A stretch of 64,000 nucleotides of DNA from Aliiroseovarius sp. PrR006 (lineage in GTDB: Bacteria > Pseudomonadota > Alphaproteobacteria > Rhodobacterales > Rhodobacteraceae), in assembly GCF_010500215.1 (NCBI RefSeq), contig NZ_JAAGOY010000004.1, positions 186,001 to 250,000 of the forward strand, given 5' to 3'. Below the pieces are notes generated by a model that saw nothing but the letters and a program-made list of their open reading frames with translations, made no database searches and had not been told where the DNA came from. Each line of letters starts with the position of its first letter. Within the stretch, counting starts at the first letter, position 1. Of the stretch, positions 16,280 to 25,301 are shown in pieces. The position numbers and the translations under genes were made by a program.

Positions 16280-18154
16280 TCAGATGGCTTTCTTGATCCC
16301 CATCACACGGGCGCGGGCGCGTGGGTCGCTGTCGAAGAGCGCGGCCAGCTGTTCGGTGATCGCACCGGCCAGTTGTTCCGCATCGGTGATCGTGACAGCG
16401 CGTTCATAGTACCGCGTCACGTCATGCCCGATCCCGATGGCCAGCAGCTCGACCTGTTTGCGTTTCTCGACCATCTCGATCACGTCGCGCAGGTGTTTTT
16501 CCAGATAATTCGCGGGGTTAACGGACAGGGTTGAATCGTCCACCGGCGCCCCATCCGAAATCACCATCAGGATTTTGCGCTGTTCAGGCCGCGCTGTGAT
16601 CCGGCGGTGCGCCCATTCCAGCGCCTCGCCGTCGATGTTTTCCTTCAGAAGACCCTCTTTCATCATCAGGCCCAGATTGTCCCGGGTGCGGCGCATCGGG
16701 GCGTCGGCCTTCTTATAGATGATGTGGCGCAGATCGTTCAGGCGACCCGGCTGTTGCGGGCGGCCATCGGCCAGCCATTTCTCGCGTGCCAGCCCGCCTT
16801 TCCAGGCGCGCGTGGTGAAGCCCAGAACCTCGACCTTAACCTGACAACGCTCCAGCGTGCGCGACAGAACATCGGCACAGATCGCCGCGATCGAGATCGG
16901 ACGCCCACGCATCGAGCCCGAGTTATCCAGAAGCAGCGTCACGACGGTGTCACGGAACTCGGTGTCTTTTTCCTGTTTGAAGGACAGCGGCGTGGTCGGG
17001 TTTGCGACCACACGGGCCAGACGACCGGCATCCAGAATGCCTTCTTCAAGGTCGAAGAGCCACGAGCGGTTCTGCTGGGCCTGCAGACGGCGTTGCAACT
17101 TGTTGGCCAGACGCGAAACCGCGCCCTTCAAGGGCTCCAACTGCTGGTCCAAATAGGCGCGCAGACGTTCCAACTCGGCTGGTTCCGCCAAGTCCTCGGC
17201 CATGACCTCTTCGTCATGCTCGTTGTGGAAGACCAGATAGTCCGGGTCCGCATCCGATGCGGGCTGAGGCGTAGGCGGTTCGGGCGGGGCGTCCGCGTCG
17301 GGCATTTCGGCCTCGTCGCCCACCTCATCCTCGGCCATGTCATCAATGGTGACCTGCGCCTCGGACGGATCCATCTGTTCTTCTTGTGCACGTTCGGGAT
17401 CGGCTTCGGCCTCGTCTTCCTCGGGCGACTGTTCCGAGTTCGGATCGTCCTGCGCTTCGTCGTCTTCGGGCTGCGCCTCGTCCTCGTTCTCGTCGTCTTC
17501 GGCATCTGGGTCATCGCCCAGCTGGTCGCCATAACCCAGATCCTCGATGATCTGGCGGGCAAAGCGCGAGAACTGCTGCTGATCCGTCAAAGCGCCGGTC
17601 AGGTCGTCCAGATGCTCGCCACATTGCGCTTCGATAAAGTCGCGCCACAGGCCCATCACGTTGTCAGCGCCCGGGGGAAGATCGCGGCCCGTCGCCAGAT
17701 GGCGCATCAGGTATCCGGCAGCTACAGGCAGGGGGGCGTCAGCAGCGGCGGTGATCTGGTCATAGCCCGCGCGGTCAGCTTCGTGCCCGATTTTGGCATC
17801 GATATTGCCCGCCGTACCCGGCATGTCGCGCGCACCAAGTGCCTCGCACCGCGCTGTTTCCATCGCTTCGTAAATGTCACGCGCCATGTTGCCCGCCGGG
17901 GCGTATTTCGCGTGCATCGCCTCGTCGTGATAGCGCAGCTTCATGGCATAGGCATCCGCCGTGCCGCGCGCCAACAACACCTCGTCCTTGGTCATCCGCC
18001 GCGTGACCTGAGGCAGGCGCATCGCATCGCGGCTGACGCCCGAGGGGTCCACCGTAAAGCTGACCGACAGCTCTGGCTCGTCGGCAAGCGTCTTCGTCGC
18101 CTCAGCCAGCGCTTTCTTGAACGGATCAGCGGGGTTGTCGGTGGGTTTTTTCAT
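16280..18154 (-). CDS. cobT: Cobaltochelatase subunit CobT
   Basis: 624 residues. CobT works with CobS as the AAA+ motor unit that loads CobN for insertion of cobalt into hydrogenobyrinate a,c-diamide in aerobic B12 synthesis. Three parts can be seen: an N-terminal domain (1-200), a very acidic low-complexity linker (about 205-300, dominated by Asp and Glu), and a C-terminal von Willebrand A domain starting near 414 with the metal site DNSGSMRG and a later SDGAP. CobS lies directly upstream. CobN is not in the window. Confidence 0.95.
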   Translation of the reverse strand: MKKPTDNPADPFKKALAEATKTLADEPELSVSFTVDPSGVSRDAMRLPQVTRRMTKDEVLLARGTADAYAMKLRYHDEAMHAKYAPAGNMARDIYEAMETARCEALGARDMPGTAGNIDAKIGHEADRAGYDQITAAADAPLPVAAGYLMRHLATGRDLPPGADNVMGLWRDFIEAQCGEHLDDLTGALTDQQQFSRFARQIIEDLGYGDQLGDDPDAEDDENEDEAQPEDDEAQDDPNSEQSPEEDEAEADPERAQEEQMDPSEAQVTIDDMAEDEVGDEAEMPDADAPPEPPTPQPASDADPDYLVFHNEHDEEVMAEDLAEPAELERLRAYLDQQLEPLKGAVSRLANKLQRRLQAQQNRSWLFDLEEGILDAGRLARVVANPTTPLSFKQEKDTEFRDTVVTLLLDNSGSMRGRPISIAAICADVLSRTLERCQVKVEVLGFTTRAWKGGLAREKWLADGRPQQPGRLNDLRHIIYKKADAPMRRTRDNLGLMMKEGLLKENIDGEALEWAHRRITARPEQRKILMVISDGAPVDDSTLSVNPANYLEKHLRDVIEMVEKRKQVELLAIGIGHDVTRYYERAVTITDAEQLAGAITEQLAALFDSDPRARARVMGIKKAI

Positions 18155-18230
18155 TCTATTGGCCTATCGATCCACGGTTCAACGCGTCATCGCGATGAGG
18201 GCGGTGAAGACCCGCGGGGTGGCGCATAAG

Positions 18231-18283
18231 CGCCGCCCCATGGGGGCGGGTCGGCGCTGCCCGGTCTGGCGACCGGGCGGCGC
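18231..18283. repeat. Two adjacent G+C-rich hairpins between cobS and cobT
   Basis: CCGCCCC (18233-18239) pairs with GGGGCGG (18243-18249); then GCGC-t-GCCCGGTC (18254-18266) pairs with GACCGGGC-g-GCGC (18271-18283), 13 positions with one T-G wobble and a 4-base loop. They fill most of the 153-base gap between cobS and cobT. They may slow exonucleases or partly terminate, giving unequal CobS and CobT amounts. Confidence 0.5.
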
Positions 18284-18307
18284 AAGCTGATATCAAACGC
18301 TTGGAAA

Positions 18308-19294
18308 TCACCCCAAGCTCATGCTCACCGCGCTCTCCGGCAGTTCCTCGTCGAAGCAGCGCTGATAGAACTCGGCCACGATCTGGCGCTCCAACTCGTC
18401 ACATTTGTTCAGGAAGGACAGGCGGAAGGCATAGCCGACCGAGCGGAAGATGGATGCGTTTTGCGCCCAGTTGATCACGGTCCGCGGGCTCATGACGGTC
18501 GACAGATCGCCGTTCATGAAGGCCGTACGGGTCAGGTCCGCAACTGTCACCATCTGGCTGACGGTCTGGCGGCCTTGCTCGGTGTTCAGGAACGGGTTTT
18601 TCGCCAGCACGATGTTGGTTTCCGCGTCATGCGACAGATAGTTCAGCGTGGCGACCAGCGACCAACGGTCCATCTGGGCTTGGTTGATCTGTTGCACGCC
18701 GTGATACAGCCCGGTCGTGTCGCCCAGACCCACAGTGTTCGCGGTGGCGAACAGGCGGAAGGACGGGTGGGGGGTGATGACCTCGTTCTGGTCCAGAAGG
18801 GTCAGCTTACCGTCATGCTCCAGCACACGCTGGATGACGAACATCACGTCCGCGCGGCCTGCATCGTATTCGTCGAACACGATGGCGGTCGGGTTGCGCA
18901 GCGCCCAAGGCAGAATGCCTTCTTGGAACTCGGTGACCTGCATCCCGTCTTTCAGCTTGATGGCGTCCTTACCGATCAGGTCGATCCGGCTGATGTGGCT
19001 GTCGAGGTTCACACGCACGGCAGGCCAGTTCAGACGGGCTGCAACCTGTTCGATATGGGTCGATTTGCCCGTGCCGTGATAGCCCTGAACCATCACGCGG
19101 CGGTTGTGCGAGAAACCCGCCAGAATGGCCAGCGTGGTGTCCGGGTCGAACTTATAGGTGCTGTCGATCTCGGGCACGCGGCTGGTGCGCTCGGCAAAGC
19201 CTTTGACCATCATGTCGCTGTCGATGCCGAAAACCTCGCGTACCGAGATGTCCTCGGTCGGTTTCGCGTTCATATCCAGGGTGCCGTCTGCCAT
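18308..19294 (-). CDS. cobS: Cobaltochelatase subunit CobS
   Basis: 328 residues, an AAA+ ATPase. Walker [11 protein letters not shown] is at residues 71-80 and Walker [11 protein letters not shown] near 140, followed by sensor residues in LFATANT. CobS hexamers with CobT power CobN-dependent cobalt insertion. AAGGATC precedes the ATG. The order J-domain gene, cobS, cobT on one strand is conserved in this bacterial family, to my knowledge. Confidence 0.96.
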   Translation of the reverse strand: MADGTLDMNAKPTEDISVREVFGIDSDMMVKGFAERTSRVPEIDSTYKFDPDTTLAILAGFSHNRRVMVQGYHGTGKSTHIEQVAARLNWPAVRVNLDSHISRIDLIGKDAIKLKDGMQVTEFQEGILPWALRNPTAIVFDEYDAGRADVMFVIQRVLEHDGKLTLLDQNEVITPHPSFRLFATANTVGLGDTTGLYHGVQQINQAQMDRWSLVATLNYLSHDAETNIVLAKNPFLNTEQGRQTVSQMVTVADLTRTAFMNGDLSTVMSPRTVINWAQNASIFRSVGYAFRLSFLNKCDELERQIVAEFYQRCFDEELPESAVSMSLG

Positions 19295-19460
19295 GTCGGT
19301 GATCCTTCTGTCGCGCGCCGCATTGCGCGCTTATTGCACGTTGTTGCGCAAGTGATGCCCGATGACGATCACGCGTGCAAGGGGAAGCGGGGGGAAAAGG
19401 TGACGCGGGGCAAAGCTGGCCCTAATGACGTAGCGTGTCTGGTCTGACCAAAAGGTCAAA

Positions 19461-19500
19461 AAAACAAGAAACGCGAAGGGACTGGTTGGGCCACTTCGCG
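19461..19500 (-). terminator. Intrinsic terminator of the J-domain gene
   Basis: Minus strand: CGCGAAG pairs with CTTCGCG around a 15-base loop (inner GGCCC can pair further), followed by TTTCTTGTTTTTTT. It begins about 40 bases after the stop at 19542. The remaining 160 bases up to cobS hold its likely promoter; nothing more specific was seen. Confidence 0.75.
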
Positions 19501-19541
19501 CTGCGTGTATGCATGTATTTGGATCGTTACGCGCGTAGGCG

Positions 19542-20168
19542 TTACTTGAAGCTGCGGCTTTCTTTGATCTGATCCCAAGCCCAGCGAACTTCCTGCAACT
19601 GGTCTTCCTGAGACCGGTCGCCGCCGTTCATATCCGGGTGCAGCACCTTGATCAGCTTCTTATAGGACTTGCGGATCTCGGCTTTGGTCCAGTGATCCTT
19701 GGCTTCCAGAATGTCGATGGCGCGGCGCTCTGTGGGCGGCAGTTTGCGGGTGCCGGTGATCGACTTGCCGGGGTTCTGCGTGGCGTTTGCGCCCAGAACC
19801 TGATGCGGGTCGTCCACGCCCAAACGGGCCCAGGCGCGTTGCTCGTCCTTGGTGCCCATCGGCTTGGTTTCACGTTCCCATACGCGATCCTTGTCGGCCT
19901 GCGCGTTCATCTCGTCTTCGGTGGCCCCGTCAAAGAAATTCCACTTCAGATTATATTCGCGCACGTGGTCCTTACAGAACCACTTGAACTCGTCCAGATG
20001 ATCGGGCGAGCGGGGCGCACGGTATTTTCCGGCCTCGGTGCAGCCGTCATGTTCACACACACGTTTCGAGGTCTCGAACGCGCCCGACATCCCGCGTTTG
20101 CCGCGCGGGTTGCGTTTCTTGGCCGCTGAGACCGACATGTCAAAACCAAAAGGATCGTCGTTGGGCAT
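19542..20168 (-). CDS. J-domain protein with C-terminal J domain
   Basis: 208 residues. The J domain is at the C-terminus (about 145-205) with the HPD tripeptide at 177-179, enough to stimulate DnaK ATP hydrolysis. The N-terminal part is not DnaJ-like: basic residues 16-25, then C38, H40, C43, C65 and H68, a spacing that could hold zinc. The glycine-rich and classic zinc-finger regions of DnaJ are absent, so it is a specialised co-chaperone. It is divergent from bolA, 76 bases away. Its client is unknown; nearness to cobS and bolA is only suggestive. Confidence 0.88.
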   Translation of the reverse strand: MPNDDPFGFDMSVSAAKKRNPRGKRGMSGAFETSKRVCEHDGCTEAGKYRAPRSPDHLDEFKWFCKDHVREYNLKWNFFDGATEDEMNAQADKDRVWERETKPMGTKDEQRAWARLGVDDPHQVLGANATQNPGKSITGTRKLPPTERRAIDILEAKDHWTKAEIRKSYKKLIKVLHPDMNGGDRSQEDQLQEVRWAWDQIKESRSFK

Positions 20169-20244
20169 CTTAATCTTCTCTTTTCGACTCGGACCCGAGA
20201 GTTTACTGCTTTTTCACCGGGATTGAAGAGGGAACTGCCAAGAA

Positions 20245-20502
20245 ATGAACAGGACGGAACGAATTCATCAGGCGCTGAGCGAAGCGTTTGTCCCGGAACA
20301 TCTTGAAGTCATTGATGAAAGCGAACAGCATCGCGGTCATGCTGGATATCAGGATGGCGGTGAAAGCCATTTTCGCGTGATCATCCGTGCGCCAAGTTTC
20401 GCCGACATGTCCCGCATCGCACGCCATCGTGCCGTGCACAAAGCGCTAGGCGCGGATCTGGTGTCCGAGATTCACGCCTTGGCGCTTGAGATTTCAGGCT
20501 AA
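20245..20502 (+). CDS. bolA: BolA family protein
   Basis: 85 residues. The BolA fold has a helix (IHQALSEAF), the loop and strand with HRGHAGYQDGGESHFRVII, and RMARHRAVHKAL-type helix (here RIARHRAVHKAL) with the conserved C-terminal HALALE. The histidine in the middle and the one in HALA can bind a [2Fe-2S] cluster together with a monothiol glutaredoxin. Members act in iron sensing, Fe-S handling and cell shape. It is transcribed divergently from the J-domain gene and ends convergently with the DUF4177 gene, 10 bases apart. Confidence 0.92.
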   Translation: MNRTERIHQALSEAFVPEHLEVIDESEQHRGHAGYQDGGESHFRVIIRAPSFADMSRIARHRAVHKALGADLVSEIHALALEISG

Positions 20503-20512
20503 GACTTTCGGC

Positions 20513-20911
20513 TTAACGTTCATCGCGTTCGATGCTGGGAGCCGCGTCGCTGGCTTCATTCGCTGCCGTGGCGGACGGCAAGCTTGGCGCGTTGTTCCCC
20601 TCGGCCTCGGTATCCTCATCTGCCAGCGCTGTCACAGCGGCGAAATCTGCATCTGCTGCCTGTTCGTCTGTCCGATCCTCGATCGCGCGGCGGAACACCA
20701 GCATGTTCTGATACACCGTCGCGCGCCCGGTCAGGCCCGAGCGTTCCTCGCTGGGCAGCGTATCCGTGCGCAGATACTCCCAACCATCCGCGCTGGCCTC
20801 GTTCAGCACATCCTGAATGGCGAGGGCAAAACGGGCCTCGGACCCTTTTACGCCACGGGCCTTCTTGCCTTTGCGCGGGGCGGGGATCACTTGGTATTCG
20901 TACTGAGTCAT
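20513..20911 (-). CDS. DUF4177 domain protein with acidic tail
   Basis: 132 residues. The first 80 fit DUF4177: MTQYEYQVIPAP, then NEASADGWEYLRTDTLP and a final strand QNMLVFRR. The remaining 50 residues are rich in Ala, Asp, Glu and Ser and are probably disordered. The function of the domain is unknown. AAGGTC precedes the ATG at a proper distance. Confidence 0.8.
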   Translation of the reverse strand: MTQYEYQVIPAPRKGKKARGVKGSEARFALAIQDVLNEASADGWEYLRTDTLPSEERSGLTGRATVYQNMLVFRRAIEDRTDEQAADADFAAVTALADEDTEAEGNNAPSLPSATAANEASDAAPSIERDER

Positions 20912-21011
20912 GGACTGACCTTTTCAATTTCTCCGGCTTTAGGCCGTATAGATGGTTTTCGGCATAAGCGCCAAGAGGGGATGGCGCGGGTGGCGGATTG
21001 CCCCGGTCCGC

Positions 21012-22691
21012 TTACCCCACCAGACGTGGCGGCGTGTCCTGCTTCAAGGCAGCCGCTTCGGCGCGGGACAGTTGTTCGCCTTGCTTGCGCTTCAACAGCA
21101 CCTCGCGGGCGCGGGCATACTCATCACCCTGCCAGAAGATCAGGCAGCCATTGCAGCCCTTACCACAGCAGCCATCCGTGCCAACGCGGTTGGTTTTCAG
21201 ACGGGTTTCACGCCCATCTTCGGCAATCGCGTCCGCTAGATCATCACGGCGCTTTTCATACGCCTTGGTGTTCTCTTTCCCCGACATTTCAAGCCCTTGC
21301 GTCAGCTTGTCAAAGCGGATGCGCTTCCATTGCTCATCGGTCAGTGCCTTTTCCTTGCGCAACACAGTAAAGGCCGGGAAGCGGGCTTTCAGATCGTCCA
21401 GATCCTCGTGATCGAACAGCGCAAATGGCACGCGGATGGTGGTCTTGGTGCTGCCATGGACGACCTCTTTGATGTCGCCCTTGTGGTGGTCTTCGAACTC
21501 GTACATGCGCAGCAATACGGTGTCGCGCGCGATGGGCGAGATGAACTCCAGCACCTCACCGGCTTCCAGTTTGTTCTTCACTTCGACGAGGAACGCGTCC
21601 TCGGTCACATCTGTCACGACGCCCGCATATTCCCATTGGGCGAGCGACGCGGTGTGCTCATAATCATGGGCATAATTGGTCAGACGTCCCTCGTGGAAAG
21701 CCAGCGTGTAGCCACGGTTTCCAACGGCCTCAAGCTCGCGCATGTAAGGTTTCGGATCCCAGTTTTCCGGGTCCGCATAGTAGTCATCAATCGCCATGCG
21801 ATAGGCGCGGGCGACGATGGCGCAGTAGTATTCCGACTTGCCGCGTCCTTCGACCTTCAGGCTGTCGACGCCGATTTTCAGATACTCATCCAGCTTCGGC
21901 ATGATGCACAGATCGCGCGAGTTCAGGATGTAGGATCCACGCCCGTCTTCTTCGATCGGCATGAATTCACCGGGGCGGCAGCCTTCTTCCAGTAGGAACT
22001 CGAACATATCGGCGTTGTCTTCGGTGATGTTCAGGTCTTCGATTGTGCCGTCCTTCAGACGCATCCGCACGCCATAGTTCCAACGACACGAGTTCGCACA
22101 GTTGCCTTGGTTTGCGCCGCGTTCGGCCATGAAGTTGGACAGCAGGCAGCGACCGGAATAGGTCATGCACATCGCGCCATGCACGAAGGCCTCAAGCTTA
22201 ACATCCGGGCATTCTTCACGAATTTCGACCAGCTCGGGGTAGGACACTTCGCGGGCCAGAACGACTAGCTCGGCACCCTGATCTTCCCAGAATTTCACCG
22301 ACAACCACGAGCACACGTTGGCCTGAGTCGAGATGTGCAGCGGCAGTTCTGGCGCGCGGGTGCGCACATATTGGAACACGCCGGGATCTGCGATGATCAA
22401 CCCGTCGGGCTTCACTTTGCGGACCGTATCGATGTACTCGTCCAGTTTCGGGATGTCTTTGTTATGGCTGAACAGGTTCAGCGTCAGATAGGCGCGCCGA
22501 CCATGGGCATGGCAGAACTCGACCCCCTCGATCACCTCTTCCAGCGAGAATTGAGACTTGGTGCGCAGCGACATATCCGGCGTGCCCAGATAGACCGCGT
22601 CCGCGCCATATAGCACCGCCATTTTCAGCTTTCGCAAGTTGCCCGCAGGCATCAAAAGCTCAGAGCGGCGTTCCGTTTTCAGTTCCGTCAT
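21012..22691 (-). CDS. U32 family tRNA hydroxylation protein (TrhP-like) with extra C-terminal cysteine motif
   Basis: 559 residues when started at MTELKTERR (GGTGA upstream). The first 450 align by eye with TrhP/YegQ: LLMPAGNLRKL, GADAVYLG, ISTQANVCSWLSVKFW, then the cysteine set in FVHGAMCMTYSGRC and NQGNCANSCRW, and VDSLKVEGRGKSEYYC. TrhP takes part in prephenate-dependent 5-hydroxylation of uridine 34 in tRNA. The last 100 residues are extra and carry CCGKGCNGCLIFW at 508-520, a pattern likely to bind a metal or Fe-S cluster. It lies downstream of gatB with a terminator between. Confidence 0.85.
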   Translation of the reverse strand: MTELKTERRSELLMPAGNLRKLKMAVLYGADAVYLGTPDMSLRTKSQFSLEEVIEGVEFCHAHGRRAYLTLNLFSHNKDIPKLDEYIDTVRKVKPDGLIIADPGVFQYVRTRAPELPLHISTQANVCSWLSVKFWEDQGAELVVLAREVSYPELVEIREECPDVKLEAFVHGAMCMTYSGRCLLSNFMAERGANQGNCANSCRWNYGVRMRLKDGTIEDLNITEDNADMFEFLLEEGCRPGEFMPIEEDGRGSYILNSRDLCIMPKLDEYLKIGVDSLKVEGRGKSEYYCAIVARAYRMAIDDYYADPENWDPKPYMRELEAVGNRGYTLAFHEGRLTNYAHDYEHTASLAQWEYAGVVTDVTEDAFLVEVKNKLEAGEVLEFISPIARDTVLLRMYEFEDHHKGDIKEVVHGSTKTTIRVPFALFDHEDLDDLKARFPAFTVLRKEKALTDEQWKRIRFDKLTQGLEMSGKENTKAYEKRRDDLADAIAEDGRETRLKTNRVGTDGCCGKGCNGCLIFWQGDEYARAREVLLKRKQGEQLSRAEAAALKQDTPPRLVG

Positions 22692-22736
22692 CTTATCACC
22701 CGTGTGTTCGCGCAATCGCGGGTTAGAGAAATGGCA

Positions 22737-22757
22737 AAGGCCCCAGAGAGGGGCCTT
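22737..22757 (-). terminator. Terminator-like hairpin between gatB and the U32 gene
   Basis: AAGGCCCC (22737-22744) and GGGGCCTT (22750-22757) form a perfect 8-pair stem with a 5-base loop, 23 bases past the gatB stop. Only two T follow, so termination may be partial. Confidence 0.6.
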
Positions 22758-22779
22758 CATCATAAATTGTCGTTTGAAA

Positions 22780-24294
22780 TCAGAGGCCCAGCTTGGCCGT
22801 CACGATTTCGTTCACCGCCTTCGGGTTGGCCTTGCCGCCGGTGGCTTTCATCACCTGCCCGACGAAGAAACCAACCAGTTTCGGGTTCTGTTTGGCTTTC
22901 TCGACCTGAGCGGGGTTGGCGGCGATCACCTCGTCCACGGCGGTTTCGATGGCGCCGGTGTCAGTCACCTGCTTCATGCCGCGGGCTTCTACGATCTCGG
23001 CCGGGTCGCCGCCTTCGGTATAGACGATTTCGAACAGATCCTTGGCGATCTTGCCCGAGATGTCCCCCTTGGAGATCAGTTTGATGATGCCACCCAACTG
23101 CGCCGGGCTGACCGGGCTTTCGGTGATCGAGTGATCTTCTTTCTTCAAACGGCCAAACAGCTCGTTGATCACCCAGTTTGCGGCCAGCTTACCGTCATTG
23201 CCTTCGGCGACTGCCTCGAAGAAGGCGGCGTTTTCGGCTTCGGCGGTCAGAACGTCGGCGTCATATTCCGACAGACCGAATTCGGTCACGAAACGGGCTT
23301 TCTTTTCGTCCGGCAGCTCGGGCAGGGTCTTGGCGATGTCGTCGACCCAGTCCTGCTCAATTTCCAGCGGCAACAGATCGGGGCAGGGGAAGTAGCGATA
23401 GTCGTGTGCTTCTTCCTTCGAACGCATCGAGCGGGTTTCGTTCTTGTCCGCGTCATAGAGACGGGTTTCCTGAACGACCTCACCACCATCTTCCAGAATT
23501 GCGATCTGGCGACGGGCCTCGAAGTCAATCGCGGCCTGAATGAAGCGCATCGAGTTCATGTTCTTGATCTCGCACCGCGTGCCCAGATGGTCGAAGTCCT
23601 GCGTTTCCATGTATTTCTCGTATTGGCCCGGACGACAGACCGAGACGTTCACGTCCGCGCGCATATTGCCGTTCTGCATGTTGCCATCACAAGTGCCCAG
23701 ATAGCGGAGCAACTGGCGCATCTTAGTGACATAGGCGGCGGCCTCTTCAGGACCGCGAATGTCGGGGCGCGACACGATTTCCATCAGCGCGACGCCGGTG
23801 CGGTTCAGGTCGACGAAGGACATGTTCGGGTCCATGTCGTGCACGGATTTACCGGCGTCCTGTTCAAGGTGAATACGCTCGATACGGACCTTGCGGGCGA
23901 CACCGGGGCCCATATCCACGATCACTTCGCCTTCGCCCACGATGGGGTGATACAGCTGCGAAATCTGATAGCCCTGCGGCAGATCCGGATAGAAATAGTT
24001 CTTGCGGTCAAAGGCCGAGAACAGGTTGATCTCGGCTTTCAGGCCCAGTCCTGTACGCACGGCCTGTTCCACACAATATTCGTTGATCACGGGCAGCATG
24101 CCGGGCATGGCCGCATCCACGAAAGCCACGTTCGAGTTCGGCTCGGCCCCGAACTTGGTCGATGCGCCCGAAAACAGCTTCGCGTTCGAGCTGACCTGAG
24201 CGTGGATTTCCATCCCGATGACCAGTTCCCAGTCTTCCTTCGCCCCTGCAATCACTTTCGGCTGCGGGCTTTCATAGGCGAGATGATCAAGCAT
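22780..24294 (-). CDS. gatB: Asp-tRNA(Asn)/Glu-tRNA(Gln) amidotransferase subunit B
   Basis: 504 residues from [12 protein letters not shown]. GatB binds the mischarged tRNA and activates its acyl group for amidation with ammonia from GatA, giving Gln-tRNA and Asn-tRNA where the direct synthetases are missing. The N-terminal signature [21 protein letters not shown] and [17 protein letters not shown] are present; the C-terminal helical GatB/YqeY domain ends KPKAVNEIV-like (here [15 protein letters not shown]). gatA and gatC are elsewhere. A long upstream reading frame to 24795 has no gene-like sequence. Confidence 0.96.
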   Translation of the reverse strand: MLDHLAYESPQPKVIAGAKEDWELVIGMEIHAQVSSNAKLFSGASTKFGAEPNSNVAFVDAAMPGMLPVINEYCVEQAVRTGLGLKAEINLFSAFDRKNYFYPDLPQGYQISQLYHPIVGEGEVIVDMGPGVARKVRIERIHLEQDAGKSVHDMDPNMSFVDLNRTGVALMEIVSRPDIRGPEEAAAYVTKMRQLLRYLGTCDGNMQNGNMRADVNVSVCRPGQYEKYMETQDFDHLGTRCEIKNMNSMRFIQAAIDFEARRQIAILEDGGEVVQETRLYDADKNETRSMRSKEEAHDYRYFPCPDLLPLEIEQDWVDDIAKTLPELPDEKKARFVTEFGLSEYDADVLTAEAENAAFFEAVAEGNDGKLAANWVINELFGRLKKEDHSITESPVSPAQLGGIIKLISKGDISGKIAKDLFEIVYTEGGDPAEIVEARGMKQVTDTGAIETAVDEVIAANPAQVEKAKQNPKLVGFFVGQVMKATGGKANPKAVNEIVTAKLGL

Positions 24295-24621
24295 GTGTGT
24301 TTTCCCAAGTGTCAAAACCTGTCCGGGTTCTAGTTGAGGTGACCAGAAGGGGCAAGAGGGCAGTCGCGTCGGCCAGATAGGGGATTGGATGGTGAGTGTG
24401 GATATGCTGCGGTGCGGAAAATATGCTAACATACCTATAGTATTCGATTTATTACACGTGTGAACTAGAATGCATACCAGCCTTGCAAATAAGGCATATC
24501 GGCAAGTCATGGCGCATTGCTGCGGTGCAGCGAAAAAAGTGTTGCAATACGCAACCAACGGTCTTATTTGCTTCTGATCAGACACCGGGGGGAACGTCTG
24601 TACCAAATGTAGGTGGGAAAA
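24295..24621. other. Divergent intergenic region, A+T-rich, with a split inverted repeat
   Basis: 327 bases without a gene between gatB and the SLT-like gene. Bases 24410-24600 are distinctly richer in A+T than the neighbouring genes. GCAAATAAG (24485-24493) and CTTATTTGC (24563-24571) are a perfect 9-base inverted repeat 69 bases apart. I see no convincing ORF or RNA. Confidence 0.5.
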
Positions 24622-25218
24622 ATGAAACGGATTATGATGGGCCTTGTGGCGACAGTGATGCTGTCGGACGCTGCTCTGGCCGAAGATTTTTTTGGCACGC
24701 GCGCAGCGCGTCAGCCAGTACTGACTATGCAGTGGGATGAGAAGCCGCAGGCAAAAGCCTGGACCGACGCGACCATCGCTGCATTGGAAAATCACGGAAC
24801 TGTGCTGGCGGAAATCGTGCCAGCAGATATCGCCGAGTGGTGCCCGGATTACGAAAATCAGGACACCGCGGGGCGCAACGCGTTCTGGGCGGGCCTTCTG
24901 TCCACGCTATCCTTCTATGAAAGCACATGGCGCCAGACGGCTGTCGGTGGCGGCGGCAAGTGGTACGGTCTGGTTCAGATCCTGCCCGCGACCGCACGCG
25001 GCTATGGCTGCGAAGCACGCTCGGGTGAGGCGCTGAAAAACGGTGAAATGAACCTCAGCTGTGCTGTGCGCATCATGGCCGTGACCGTGCCGCGGGATAA
25101 CGTGGTGTCGCGCGGGATGAAAGGCGTGGCCGCCGATTGGGGCCCGTTCCATTCCAAACGCAAGCGCGAGCATATGCGCGAATGGGTGCGCGAGCAGAAC
25201 TACTGCACCACCGGCTAA
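24622..25218 (+). CDS. Exported SLT-like transglycosylase domain protein
   Basis: 198 residues with a signal peptide (cleavage after ALA). The second half contains [33 protein letters not shown], split here at LVQILP; the ES...GLxQI...TA order is that of soluble lytic transglycosylase domains, with the glutamate of YES the expected acid. Three to four cysteines in the mature protein may form disulphides. It may cleave peptidoglycan in the periplasm. The ATG at 24622 (AGGTGG upstream) is preferred over a GTG three codons earlier. It ends at a strong terminator shared with pepN. Confidence 0.72.
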   Translation: MKRIMMGLVATVMLSDAALAEDFFGTRAARQPVLTMQWDEKPQAKAWTDATIAALENHGTVLAEIVPADIAEWCPDYENQDTAGRNAFWAGLLSTLSFYESTWRQTAVGGGGKWYGLVQILPATARGYGCEARSGEALKNGEMNLSCAVRIMAVTVPRDNVVSRGMKGVAADWGPFHSKRKREHMREWVREQNYCTTG

Positions 25219-25265
25219 GCCCGGATCGAATACTCCATAGACAGACTTTTGGGCTGTCGAAATAG

Positions 25266-25298
25266 AAAAGGGCGGGATTGATCCCGCCCTTTTCTTTT
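25266..25298. terminator. Bidirectional intrinsic terminator
   Basis: AAAAGGGCGGGAT (25266-25278) and ATCCCGCCCTTTT (25281-25293) are perfect complements, with T-rich sequence on both sides (TTTTCTTTT to the right). It serves the SLT-like gene and the convergent pepN. Confidence 0.92.
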
Positions 25299-25301
25299 GG
25301 C

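Noticed and set aside
16607-18229. 540-codon frame opposite cobT
   Set aside because: Mirror of the acidic linker and VWA domain of cobT; no ribosome binding site or family features.
22639-24333. 564-codon frame opposite gatB
   Set aside because: Antisense shadow of gatB.
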